DNA from: Eutreptiella sp. 'Long Island Sound 2002'
Taxonomy: Eukaryota; Euglenozoa; Euglenophyceae; Eutreptiales; Eutreptiaceae
Direction: 5' to 3'
DNA length: 64,000 nucleotides
Assembly (NCBI GenBank): GCA_964036045.1
Contig: OZ038379.1
Coordinates: 117,069,104-117,133,103, forward strand
Under the pieces are notes generated by a model. It ran no database searches. It was given only the letters and a program-made list of their open reading frames with translations, and was not told the DNA's origin. A program made the position numbers and the translations under genes. Shown here piece by piece: positions 45,754-55,684 of this stretch (position 1 is the stretch's first letter; each line of letters begins with the position of its first letter).

Positions 45754-46056
45754 TTGTGTTCAGATGCCGTGCATCGAGGGGAGGCTGCAGTCCACCCTAG
45801 GGCAGCTCTAGCAACAGGAGTAGCTGCACCAGCATCAGCTGCTGCATCAGCAATAGCGCCAACCCCTTCGGAGGGGGCAGGGGGGGGCTCTCCGTTTGGC
45901 GCCGCCTGCTTTGAGGCGCGTCGCAAGGAGAAGAAGAAGCACCGCCGCGTAAAGAAGGAGCGGCACAAGGAGAAGGAGGAGAGGAGGGTGAAGGAGGAGA
46001 GGCGGGCCACCCAGGCACAAGAGGGGCTGGGGGAGGTGAAGGGTGAGGAGGTGTAG
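45754..46056 (+). CDS. Lys/Glu/Arg-rich ORF, 100 codons
   Basis: Ala-rich first half, then an extremely basic-acidic helix (EARRKEKKKHRRVKKERHKE) continuing after TAG at 46054-46056 as an Asp/Glu run. It lies between two pieces of the decayed plus-strand gene and could be a linker of that protein. Low complexity; function unknown. Confidence 0.3.
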   Translation: MCSDAVHRGEAAVHPRAALATGVAAPASAAASAIAPTPSEGAGGGSPFGAACFEARRKEKKKHRRVKKERHKEKEERRVKEERRATQAQEGLGEVKGEEV

Positions 46057-46208
46057 GTGGTGGTACAGGAGGACGAGGAGGACGAGGAGGACGGGGAGGA
46101 TGAGGAACAGAACCCCCCCCCCAAAAAAACCCAGTTCTGCCACTCCCCGAATCGTTGCCAAAAACCTTGGGGAAGGGCTCAACGGTCTGTCGCAAACTAG
46201 CCGCTGTC

Positions 46209-46547
46209 CCCTAGTCTGCCGAACTCCTAGAACAGGGATGCGGGCCAGACCGCCCCATTGCTAGCGACCCCCTAAAGGCGCACTACACCCTGCAGTGGTG
46301 CATGCCCCGCCTTTTTCGGTGACTAATTAGAAAGAACGGGGAGGGCAAGGGGGAGTGGTGGAAAGAGCCCGCCAAAGGGGGGCCCCGGCACAAGCAGCTA
46401 GTGCTTGGGGGTGCCATGTATCCGGTGGGGGAAAGGATTAGTTCGGGGGCACTGGGGGCCCTCAACCTCCTCGCCGACGTACGGGGGGTGCGGTTTGGCA
46501 CCGGCCACTACGTAGTGTGCTTGCAACATTGGGTAGCTCTTGGCTAG
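46209..46547 (+). pseudogene. Coding-like fragment downstream of the charged ORF
   Basis: A frame with no ATG reads AELLEQGCGPDRPIASDPLK, LQWCMPRLFR, TGA (46320-46322), then LIRKNGEGKGEWWKEPAKGG, RHKQLVLGGAMYPVGERISS and GVRFGTGHYVVCLQHWVALG, ending TAG 46545-46547. The 75 codons after the TGA are clearly protein-like, and composition fits the pieces at 43.8-45.5 kb. Probably the distal part of that gene, in which case the gene spans about 3 kb. Confidence 0.35.
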
Positions 46548-47078
46548 TGCCAACAGCGGCCACAGCGCAAATCAGTGCTCTTTGCACTGTCGTGGCCTGT
46601 GCTGCTAGCACTGCCCACCCCCCCATTCGACCCCGGGGCCCAGCACACGTAAAAAAGGCTAGTGCCTGGGTCCCACACCACAAGAAGTGTGGTTGGTGTC
46701 ACTCGGGCGGTGAAGCCCGCGGCTGCAACTGTAGCTCCCACCGTCGGCGAGCCTGTGGAGGCCTTCGATGCGGCCTCAAACTTCCGCATGGCCATGGGGA
46801 TCCTACATGCCTAGGTCTGTCAAGGGTTTCAACAGGTATTTTTGAAGGCTTGCATGGGGGGTGTTTTCGCACAGCGCGCGCACAGCGCCAGTTATTACGG
46901 TGTTTACCCCGGTAACGGCCCTGAAAACCTGCCACCTCTAGAAGCATGCATGAGCAATTCAAAACTCGGAAATTCAAACGTGTCGTGTTCTCCGAATTAT
47001 CCAATGTCCAAAACAATGCAATGTAGACAATAAAATTGTCTTGCGGGTGTTAAAGAACACCTAAAAATATATTAGGGG
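46548..47078. other. Mostly non-coding; scrap of the same decayed gene
   Basis: A short plus frame near 46690-46815 reads VGVTRAVKPAAATVAPTVGE and EAFDAASNFRMAMGILHA before TAG; the rest shows nothing. 46840-47060 is probably 3' flank of the Harbinger element. Confidence 0.3.
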
Positions 47079-48168
47079 CTACTGAGGAACATCAATATCG
47101 CAAGTATGCTCATCCATGCAACCTCTACACAAGTAAAGGTCACACGTGGAGCATTCCGATGTGTCCCTTTTGCCACAAACTTGGCGAAGGAAAGTATCCT
47201 CCTCTTCCTCATCAACCTCACGGGCCTGTTCCTCTGTCCAAATGGAAGAAGGAATGTGCTCCCATGGGCCATAAGGTTGATACCTTTTCTGCCTTCGCAA
47301 CATGAATTGTGAAAAGTGCAGAAGTATGCGTGTGTTGGCATGCAAATCTTGATGGGACCCCAGCCAAATGTCACGCACTACTCTCCAAGACCAAAGGTGG
47401 GCAAACAAGTGTTCCACCCGTGCCCTATAATACCCATGCACATCATTATATGTTTTTTTTCCGCAGGGTCAAAGTCTTTCGACCAATGAAAAGGACATGT
47501 GAATGCAATCGCCCCTTGTATGCTCCATCATGCGCACCACCCTCAAACTCCATGAAACAACCCTTGGTACGTTGCGGCCCATATTTGTCCCATATCTTAA
47601 CATCGGCACTAGTGCTGGGTGGGACAGGGCATATCCATACAATGTTACCCAAGTTGTCCACGGCCACGGTAATCTTCCACACACAACCCGCATACTTGGG
47701 GTTGAATAGTATATCGGAAAGAGCACCACCAATAGAACTGATTGGCATGGCATCAGTGAAATGGGTCACAAGATACGGGAAATGAGGGTTATGATTGAAC
47801 CTATTCAAACGGTCCGACCAATGCACCTCATCAACCGCCAAGTTCAGGTACCGCCGGACCTTACATACAATGCGATCAATTGCTTGGGGGCTTGCCTTTG
47901 GCTTGCCAACCATTCTTGGGCTTGTGTCATGGGTGGGGTTGGTTTTCAATGTTACTAAATATATGAACATCTCCTCGCGCGTCAAATAGGCGCCATGCCC
48001 ATATTTCTCATACCACTCTTCGGCCGTGATGCCATCACACCCCATGAGTGCAATTTGCTTGCGCAAAACTGGGGCGCCACACATTTCAATCCAAGTATCA
48101 ACATTGCATTGCTCAACAGGCAAAGGGTGAGCCATCTTGTTGTACACTTTGTACAAAAACTCGAGCAA
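47079..48168 (-). pseudogene. PIF/Harbinger-type transposase with one frameshift
   Basis: Two minus frames (48168-47446 and 47441-47079) join through an A8 run (plus-strand T8 at 47453-47460); one base lost or gained there breaks an otherwise continuous ~360-codon protein. Features of the DDE_Tnp_4/Harbinger nuclease: FPYLVTHFTDAMPIS (first Asp), YAGCVWKITVAVDNLGNIVW, PPSTSADVKIW, GGAHDGAYKG (second Asp), and YRARVEHLFAHLWSWRVVRD (Glu), followed by a Cys-rich acidic tail (CSTCDLYLCRGCMDEHTC). The N-terminal ~100 residues include EEWYEKYGHGAYLTREEMFI. Expected role is cut-and-paste transposition with 3-bp duplications; I could not find the element's terminal repeats by eye. Start at 48168 is the first Met; the true start could lie upstream. 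Confidence 0.75.
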
Positions 48169-48504
48169 TTGGTTCTCAGTTCTGGCATCCGCCTTTGCAC
48201 GCTCCGCCGGGGTGGCTTCCCTTGTCGGAGTGTATCACCATATACCGGCCTCAGGGTGCCTGTTCGCAAGGGTACATACACCCAAGAAGGGGGAGGGTTG
48301 ATGCTACAAGGACACACAATGGTAATAGTACCCTGCGGCAATCCTACACCCAAAAAAATGCCTACCGGTGGTGGAGAATGGCCTACTTTTCGCACAGCGC
48401 ACGGTACCGCCCCTTGGTTGCTTGTATTCAACGTTTTAGACTGTCGTTTCAATTTGTTGGTGCAATATTTCAAATTTTGATCGGTGGTGAAAATGTTAAA
48501 AAGA

Positions 48505-48781
48505 CCTGGGCGAAATTTCCCCCAGCCCCCCCGGATAGCAAAAAAGGTATACATATTTTGATGTCTTGATGACCCTGGGCGAAATTTCCCCCAGCTCCGC
48601 CTCTTATGCAAAATGTATAGGTCAAAAACACCAATCAGTGATCCTCGGCGAAATTTCTTCCAGCCCCCCCCCCCCTGTTGTTTCTTTGCTTCGCCTGTGC
48701 CTGATATGTTGCCCTTTCCCTCACTGTCACTTAGGTCGGGGAGTCGATAAAGTTGAACCTGGGCGAAATTTCTTCCAGCTT
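48505..48781. repeat. P1 palindromes, left cluster of locus C
   Basis: Four copies: 48505-48525, 48574-48594, 48643-48663 and 48758-48780, each (G)GGCGAAATTTCYYCCAG. The last is TGGGCGAAATTTCTTCCAGC inside a 26-bp stretch that is the exact reverse complement of the right-hand copy at 51042-51067. Confidence 0.9.
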
Positions 48782-48871
48782 GCCTTGACACCCTTTACCT
48801 ACAGGGTGGTACCTCTGTTGGGTTCTGTTCACTAACTCTTAGGGGTGCTTCTGCCAATGTGGCTGTGAGAC

Positions 48872-49453
48872 ATGATTGATGTGCGCTTTCTTCAAACAGC
48901 CGCGGGGGGTACTCGCGCTCGTACCCCGAAGGCTGTCATTCGGGTGGCATTGAACAAAGGGAGGACACTCCCACTGCTGCAGCTGGCTTTGCGTCACAAT
49001 AGAAACACTAGACGTAATGTTGGGCATGTGCGGGCTGTGTGGGGTTCTAGTCGTCCACCAAGATGGTTGTTGGTCCTGCAGAAGCAAGTTTTCTCACTGT
49101 ATAACATTGTGCGAGTGCTGACGTATCCTTGTGCTGAGAGAGCCACTGGAGCCTCATATGGCGGTACAATGACCCAGTCCATCCGCCGTAAGCTGGCAAT
49201 GGCAGGGGAATGCACTATCAATGCCCCTACTATCTCGGCCCAAGCCTGTGTTCAAGCTTCATGCCTATGGGATTCATTTGAGAGACAGCAAATTACACTG
49301 TGGTTCGACAATTACCGTCGCTACATCAATGGGGTGGACCCCCATAGCCCTGATAAGACTTTGAATGTGACTGCTGTCGGTGTGTTGCACACCACTCAGG
49401 TGCCCCAATGCCACGGTCTGCCCGGTCTGCACGGTATGCACTCTGAGTGGTAG
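48872..49453 (+). CDS. Locus C transposon-like protein, N-terminal exon
   Basis: 194 codons from ATG 48872: TPKAVIRVALNKGRTLPLLQ, LRHNRNTRRNVGHVRAVWGS, SIRRKLAMAGECTINAPTIS, WFDNYRRYINGVDP and LNVTAVGVLHTTQ. The last segment is shared with locus D. A donor-like CAG|GTGCCC follows HTTQ at about 49400, and the next ~180 bp contain a P1 palindrome and end in a pyrimidine-rich TACCCTCTGCAG, so the frame after HTTQ may be intron. The DNY after a conserved Trp recalls 'DNF/DNx' motifs of some eukaryotic transposases, but I cannot name the family. Confidence 0.45.
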   Translation: MIDVRFLQTAAGGTRARTPKAVIRVALNKGRTLPLLQLALRHNRNTRRNVGHVRAVWGSSRPPRWLLVLQKQVFSLYNIVRVLTYPCAERATGASYGGTMTQSIRRKLAMAGECTINAPTISAQACVQASCLWDSFERQQITLWFDNYRRYINGVDPHSPDKTLNVTAVGVLHTTQVPQCHGLPGLHGMHSEW

Positions 49454-49488
49454 TGATTTCGTGGTCTTTATTTCGTTTCTGACGATGA

Positions 49489-49510
49489 GCTGGGCGAAAT
49501 TTCGCCCACG
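49489..49510. repeat. P1 palindrome in the probable intron of locus C
   Basis: GCTGGGCGAAATTTCGCCCA, the most symmetrical P1 copy, between the N-terminal exon and the next coding piece. Confidence 0.85.
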
Positions 49511-49596
49511 TCTCTCGATTTTCGTTCATAAGCATACCATTTTTCAACTGCCTCATTCGTGTCCTGTGTATACCCTCTGCAGCAAATCTAGGTACT

Positions 49597-50523
49597 GTGA
49601 CCATGTGCAAAGAACAATGTCGTCTTATGGCCCATATCCGGGTCTTGTACTGCAACTGGGTGTGGAGTCCCGAGTCCCCTTGGCCACCGTGGGCTTCTCT
49701 TGTCAAGGCAATCTTTTGGACCTCCGACCCTTACCAAGGGTTATGTGACAGGCTTCGCAAGCCCCGTGTGACACCAAGTATTGGAAAGGCTGACGGTGGG
49801 CATATGAGTCTTAAGTTGGGTGACACCATTATTGAGACAGACACAGGGAAAGTTCTGAAGGAGGAGGGTAGAGTTGAGCTACTCCCTTTGTGGGCAGGCT
49901 GCCCTGTTCCCAGCTTTATTAGTGCACTGCCATTTGTCTGCATCATGATTGAGGTCCCACGTATGTGGACGTTGGCCCTGCACAATATTGTGGCACAATT
50001 TGTATTGAATGGTATTTTGGTGGCAGTCACCGGTGAGACTGCTGATCTTCGGGCCTATGTTAGCAACCTGAAAGCTGCCTGTGCTGAGGAATTTTTCCAT
50101 GCCGATGTATGTGTGTACAACCTGTCCAACCCATGAGCACTGTACAGCATGGGACAGACTGCTCTTGCACTGTGTAGTCTGCACCAGTTTTCTGCGCGCC
50201 TACCCCGATATCTTTCTTATATTCAGGGCCCCCTGACGACTGCCATTCTTGTTGAAGTGTTTTGTCATTTGCTGTATGCTTTGGATTTAATTCAGCAGAA
50301 TGGTACATGGGTAATGGTCTGCACACAGCAGCCACATTTTTCTGCAGCCCTGTCTATTCAAAGCATGTTCCCTGTGAACATTGCAGCTGCCTACTTGTCT
50401 GAGGAGAAATCTATTCTTGAGTCATTTGTTACTGATTTGAGGGCTGCTGTGTCGAACTGCGACACTGTGGCCCAATCCAGTGGGGCCGAGTGTGTGAAGA
50501 CCTTGCACATGGGTTTCCAGTAG
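49597..50523 (+). pseudogene. Locus C transposon-like protein, central and C-terminal parts
   Basis: From about 49735 one frame reads RLRKPRVTPSIGKADGGHMS, SLKLGDTIIETDTGKVLKEE, SFISALPFVCIMIEVPRMW and DLRAYVSNLKAACAEEFFHA to TGA 50134-50136. It then resumes in the same frame (SMGQTALALCSLHQFSARLP; GTWVMVCTQQPHFSAALSIQ; SEEKSILESFVTDLRAAVSN) to TAG at 50521-50523. The last segment matches the C-terminal part of locus D. Before 49735 a different frame (YGPYPGLVLQLGVESRVPLA) looks more coding-like, implying a frameshift there. The two LRA(Y/A)VSN-type stretches may be an internal duplication. Confidence 0.45.
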
Positions 50524-50915
50524 ATTGTACGGGAAGGAGGTATATAGAGCAAGAAGAGGAGGCCACCCAACCAGAGGAAGAGGACGGTGAAATACAGAAA
50601 CGCCCCCACCCCCCCCCCCCCCCCAAAGGCAACCGTCAGGCGGAGACGGCACCCCCGCCAAGGCCAAAAAAATCAAAGGCTAGAGGAAGCCCCTCACAGC
50701 AGAGCCCCAAGCCTGGAGCAAAGCCCCCACCCAACAAGGCGCTGGGCACGTTTGCACCCCAGTTCACACCGTCCCAGCAGACACAGAATGGACATGGTGC
50801 CACTGGTAGTGCTAACAGTGAGATGCCTGGTGACCAGGCAGCACAAGCAAATGGCGGGTAGTTTACTGGTAAGGGTGCCAAACCAAAGGCACGTGGCCTG
50901 AGGAAGCGGCGATAG
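50524..50915 (+). CDS. Locus C, Pro/Gln-rich C-terminal tail or separate ORF
   Basis: Directly after the previous stop, in another frame: RRYIEQEEEATQPEEEDGEI, a Pro run, RPKKSKARGSPSQQSPKPGA, and (after TAG 50859-50861) FTGKGAKPKARGLRKRR. Acidic, then proline-rich, then basic; looks disordered. Probably the C-terminal tail of the locus C protein displaced by a frameshift or intron. Confidence 0.35.
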
Positions 50916-51043
50916 AGTGACACTGCTATGTGCTCTAACTGCTGTGTTGTATGTTTTCCCTGTTGCACGTCAGGATGCCGTTCTGCGCTGTCTCTGCAGA
51001 TACCATTGACGTTTTGCGCACTGTTTTTTTGTGTTTTACTAAA

Positions 51044-51134
51044 GCTGGAAGAAATTTCGCCCAGGTTCAGGTATTTTTTGGAATACACGGTTCGTTTTTA
51101 CATTTTTCTAAAGCTGGAAGAAATTTCGCCCAGA
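51044..51134. repeat. P1 palindromes, right cluster of locus C
   Basis: Two copies, 51044-51065 and 51113-51134, both GCTGGAAGAAATTTCGCCCA, i.e. the reverse complement of the left-hand form at 48758. This orientation rule gives locus C (about 48755-51068) a terminal-inverted arrangement. Confidence 0.9.
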
Positions 51135-51882
51135 GGTCTCATTAATGGCAAATAGAGACCTTGATTATGATGCATGAATTTGAGTGACTGTCAATTGACA
51201 GTTTTTGGGCACACACAGGGTGCAGCAACCCTTTGCCAAGTGTGTGCTACCCTACTTCTTGCACTGCATCGCCTCGCAGGTTCATACATTTGTGTGTAAC
51301 ACTGGAAAGGTTTGTTGTATTCTAGAAACCTTCTTTCTTCCTCTGCTTTTCCAGTATGCATGCATGCTTATTGTGTTTTGACACCTGGGGTGTGGTTACA
51401 TGAGAATGGCATTTTAGGTAAATAGAGATACTCATTTTTTGTTACCAGGTGCAAGGGGTCCCCTAGGTGCAGAATTCATGCCCTGTTTTTTTTGGGGGGG
51501 GGGGTACAGTATGGCCCCGCGGAGCCCAGCCTGTGGGTAGGGGGGTGGGCAGCTAGCGTGGCCTAAGCAAAGAATGCACTGCCTCCGGACTTTGAAGAAG
51601 AGTTATCGTTGTTCACCACGCGCTCCACCAATTCTAGCTCGGCAGCCACCAAGATCCCTACTGCATAGGACATGCAAAAGTTTGTCGAGAAGAGTGGGGT
51701 TAAGGGAAAGAAGAAGTAGTCCTAGTGTCTGCTGGATGTTGGTGTTCTATTGTTGGCAGTCCCCCCCCCCCCCCCGCGCGGAGGATTTTGGTTGCTGTTT
51801 GTCGCTGTGATGGGTTTCTGCCGTGTGGGGCGAACTGTGTTCCTGTGCACTTTGCACTTGCTGCCTGTCACCGTGCACCTGT
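51135..51882. other. AT-richer spacer, no gene
   Basis: G-tract near 51494-51503 and C-tract near 51763-51775. Only short frames. Confidence 0.5.
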
Positions 51883-52495
51883 GTTCTACTGCTAGTAGTA
51901 AAAGACAGTGTGTGCATCCATGCGACATGCACCTTGTTTGCAGCATCAGTGCACACACACTGCCCGTCATGATCCAGCCCTACCGGGCTTATTTCTGACA
52001 GTGTACCAGTGTTGTGCTGGTCACTTCTACTGCTGGCAGCAATACCGTTATTTTTGTTTGCTTCGCCATATGGGTTCACTTCTAAGCCACGCATCGCTCT
52101 CACTTCACCGTATAGCAAACCTGCATACCGTTGGGATTACATTGCATGTTTTTGCGCATTTGGACTGTGATGCATTCTTTTTGTTCCTCGAGTCAGGACG
52201 TCCACAGGTGTGTGGTGAACAAAGTTTTCCGAACAGCTTTTTGTGGTGCAAGTTCTACTGCTGACGATAAAAAAAAACATTGCAGCCTTGTAACACACTG
52301 GTATCAGCCTTGCGGCTGTGTTTCGTTGCCATGTGGATACATTTTTGTTCTTGCCTGTCTTCCACTGTTTCCTAACACATCAACGTACCGGGTTGTGTGC
52401 TTTTGCTTCAGAACACCGCATTTTCAGTTTACCATTTCGTCCCACATTCGTGTTTTCCACCGTCTACCGACGAGTTCTACTGTCAACAGTAGAAC
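51883..52495. repeat. Palindrome family P2, second cluster
   Basis: Copies at 51883-51906, 52023-52046, 52252-52275 and 52474-52495. The last is perfect (TTCTACTGTCAACAGTAGAA plus one more pair at each end). Spacings are 140, 229 and 222 bp, all in the same orientation. No protein is assigned here; this may be the tail of a P2-type element 22 kb from the first cluster. Confidence 0.85.
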
Positions 52496-52632
52496 GAGTT
52501 TGCAACGGGGATGCGGTTTTACAAGGGATGCTGTGAAGCATACAATCCAATTTTGCCTCCGTGCACAGGCCTGAGATTTTGTTGCAAAAAAAAGGGGGTG
52601 TTTGTGGTGCCCCCTAAACCCCCCTTTAGTAA

Positions 52633-52652
52633 GTTACCCGAAAAAGGGTAAC
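52633..52652. repeat. Hairpin next to R1 copy 2
   Basis: GTTACCC-GAAAAA-GGGTAAC, a perfect 7-bp stem with a 6-base loop, flanked by G- and C-runs. Confidence 0.8.
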
Positions 52653-54060
52653 TTTGCACCCCCAAGGTTAGGCCATCAAATAGCTCCACGCCCGCCACCT
52701 CTATCTTGGAGGGACAATGGGTACCGTCGCAAAGTAGCGCCGGGGAGTGGTGGATGATGCGGGTCACAACCGAGATGCAGGACAATGTCATCTGCTCACT
52801 GTGGCGATGTGGGCTCAGCGACTTGACGTGGGGCATTATGCTAGGAGCTAATTGAAGAGAGCGTTAGTGGATGGAGCCTTGCTAGCGTGCGTAGTGCAAG
52901 CGTGGACAAGGTGTATGTTAACGGCATGAGACGGTGGGGTTGAGGGTGAGCGTGTAGGGGAGGGAGGGGGACTGGGGTAGACAAAGTTGCCACTGGAGGT
53001 GGGCCGGGATATTGTTCTTCACGTCTACAAGAGAGAGGTGGCAAGACAGGAACCTGATAGCAGAAGGCAAGAGGAGAGGGGAGGGGGATGACATGAGCCC
53101 GAGAGGGAAAAAACCGACCGCTGTGGTCTACCCCCCACCTCGCTGCGGCCCTACCGCCTTTCCCAGCCTTCCCTGCTGCCGCCTGTGACCAGGCAAAGGG
53201 TGATTCATGCATGTCAACTGCCCATGGTCAAGTATCGTGAGCCCATTGTCACCAAATGATCACCCAACAACAGCCCAAGGGTCCCTAGGGGTTGTCAGGG
53301 GTCACTCGGAGATCACATTTTTTTGACTAGTCCATGCCGGCCCAAAATTCCCCTAGACCCCCCCAACCCACCTAAACCCACTTTATTGAGCCGAATAATC
53401 CCATCCGGAATAGGATGGTGCTAGGTGCGGAGCTCCATATGACAAGGTAGAGGCGGTTGCCGCCAGTGACCCTAGCAACATGTGTCGCACATGTGTCAGA
53501 TCACAACCCCAACAAAATGTGAGCCCCTGCCCCTCCTCCCCCCCCTCATGTGACAAGGGCCTCCCAGGGTGACATAGTAGTCAGCCAAGGGCACGTGAGG
53601 TCCCCCGCAGCTCATCAACCTCAGCCCTTGGGGCGTTCTAAGCCATTTGGGTGGCCTGAGTATGTATAAACCTATGGGGAGCAATGCAGCACCAATTAGG
53701 CCCTCTGAGTGGTGTTTATGGACCCTGAAAATTGCCTTTTGGGGATTTTTTGCACTACAGTGGGCAAAAGTTGGTTGGCCTATACCTGCCGCTGTGCATC
53801 GATTTGGACCGCGGTTCTTTTTCTCTCTATATGGGCCCCCTAACCAATGATGAGGGTCCCCGATGCCATCTCCAAGTTTCCAAGACCGGCCCCTGTTATG
53901 GGGCCCCACTGGCCCCACTTATGGGACTGGACTGGCATGGATTGACTGAAGAATTGCAATTTTGGGATGCCCCCTGAACAACCCTCGGTCTTGGGCTTGT
54001 TGGGTGATCATTTGATGACAATGGGAGAATTTATGAACCCATCGGGGCCACCGGGAATAG
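52640..54060 (-). repeat. Non-coding repeat R1, copy 2, with its middle segment inverted
   Basis: Read on the minus strand, segment A (54060-53660) and segment C (53190-52640) match copy 1 at 41340-41760 and 42240-42850. The middle segment B (53230-53650) instead matches 41770-42240 on the plus strand. Key landmarks are CCCATTGTCACCAAATGATC at 53245 and its inverted relative near 54005. Segment C retains SCISVVTRIIHHSPALL and IEVAGVELFDGL in the minus frame. Confidence 0.75.
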
Positions 54061-54741
54061 GTAGCACCAATTGGGCCCTCCTAATGGTGCTTATTGGCCC
54101 CGGAAAGAACCGTTTTAAGCTTGTTTGCACCGTGGTGGTCAAAATATGGTTGGCCTCTAGCTGCCACTGTGCCTCGATCCGGACCAAGGTCCATTCCACT
54201 TTTTCTTCTATATGGGCAACGTAGCTGATATCATTCCTGAAGCGAAACGTTTTTTAGCGGTTGCTTTGTGTCATGCATGCAGGCTCTCCCGTTTTGGGCC
54301 CTCATACATGATGGGAGAACAAAGTCCACAACTTTGCTCCGGTTTTCTGTTCCTGAGCTCGAAGCATTCACCTGAACCAGTGGATCTTCCAGCCTGAAAA
54401 CTGGAACCGGCATCAGCCATGTCCCATTTCGAAACAGGGAGGGGGTTGGGCTGCAAGTTCCATGTCATACACCCCCTCTGTATGAGGATTTCAGATCGGT
54501 GACCCTAAAAGACTGTCCAGTGGCAGGTGCAGCATAACAGACAGCTGGATCGTCACATCTCTCGTCCAGGAAGGCTCTGAAAAACAGCCACACTTCTAGA
54601 GCCGTTCTTGTACAAACATGGCACACGTGGACATGTTGAGCTGTCCTGCTTCTTTGGCTTTCAAGTTCTATTGACGTTCTATTCAAGTTTTCATCTGTAC
54701 CTCTGCAGTGTGTCATATTCTCTCATTGCATCCAATGTGCA
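54061..54741. other. No recognisable gene
   Basis: Continuation of R1-like sequence to about 54200 (GCACCAATTGGGCCCTCCTA), then only short frames. Confidence 0.4.
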
Positions 54742-55284
54742 TTGCATCCACATTGCATCCAATGCGGATGCCAATGTGTGTACCCTGTTATCATGTCCTC
54801 CATTTATATAATGCCTGTCCTGGGCTTGCTTCTAGATGTACCGGAGAAGGGTCCTGCGTTTCCATTCGGCGCCAACAGCATCCAAATTGATATTCCTAAC
54901 ACAGGGTGTGCCAAACTTTACGCCTGGGTGGGATACTTAGTGTTTGTTGTGCTCCGATGTCATTTGTCAGGGGATTCATTTGCTGTCTTCCATTTGCTGG
55001 TTGCTCAGTCCCATTGCTGTACTCAGGTGTGGCACGTATGGCAAGTGACTACTGGATTGCACACCCACTGTACATTCCGCACACTGTTCTGCAGCGACGA
55101 TTATAATGACGGTTTCAGTGATGAGGAAGAGCGGGTGCTGACACGAGAGGAGTTGTTGCGGAAAACGAACCAAAAGGTCCGCAAATTGCTTGTGCTGGCA
55201 TGGACCCAGCCACCCCCCCCCACATCCTGTGCATCGGCAAGCATCGACGTTGTGACTTTCCTATTCCGCATGCAATGGACCTAG
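54742..55284 (+). CDS. Hypothetical protein fragment, 180 codons
   Basis: Coding-like from about residue 27: SIYIMPVLGLLLDVPEKGPA, NSIQIDIPNTGCAKLYAWVG, a hydrophobic stretch (YLVFVVLRCHLSGDSFAVF), then an acidic/basic helix (DDYNDGFSDEEERVLTREEL; RKTNQKVRKLLVLAWTQ) and a Pro run at 55208-55217. It may include unspliced introns. No family recognised. Confidence 0.25.
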   Translation: MHPHCIQCGCQCVYPVIMSSIYIMPVLGLLLDVPEKGPAFPFGANSIQIDIPNTGCAKLYAWVGYLVFVVLRCHLSGDSFAVFHLLVAQSHCCTQVWHVWQVTTGLHTHCTFRTLFCSDDYNDGFSDEEERVLTREELLRKTNQKVRKLLVLAWTQPPPPTSCASASIDVVTFLFRMQWT

Positions 55285-55684
55285 TCTACCAAATACTTGT
55301 GGCCCATTTCATCACATCTGAGGTTTTGTGCTTCTTGAGCAGAGCTGTGGCCCAATTGAACTACCTCCCCGCATGTGCACACGCAAAGTGAGAGTGCACC
55401 TGCCAGGTGCATTGTGAAGCAATGCGCAGACTTTGGACAGCATACTCACATCATGCCAATGAACTCATGAGGGCTCTTAGGGAGTATCTTGTGCGCTCCA
55501 AATGGAGTTTTTGACACGTGCCGAAACACAGTCTTCCTTGCATGGTTTGGCTTTGGCGAGCTGCGCATGGTGAGTCAAGTGAGCCACGAAGGGGGAGCCG
55601 CAAAATTTCGGTTTCGGTAGGGATGGGGAACTCTGTCAAATCCTCAACTTGTGTCCAAACAATTTTCTGACCAATGAACAACTT
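55285..55684. other. No recognisable gene
   Basis: Short frames only; a minus frame 55681-55451 has no family signature. Confidence 0.4.
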
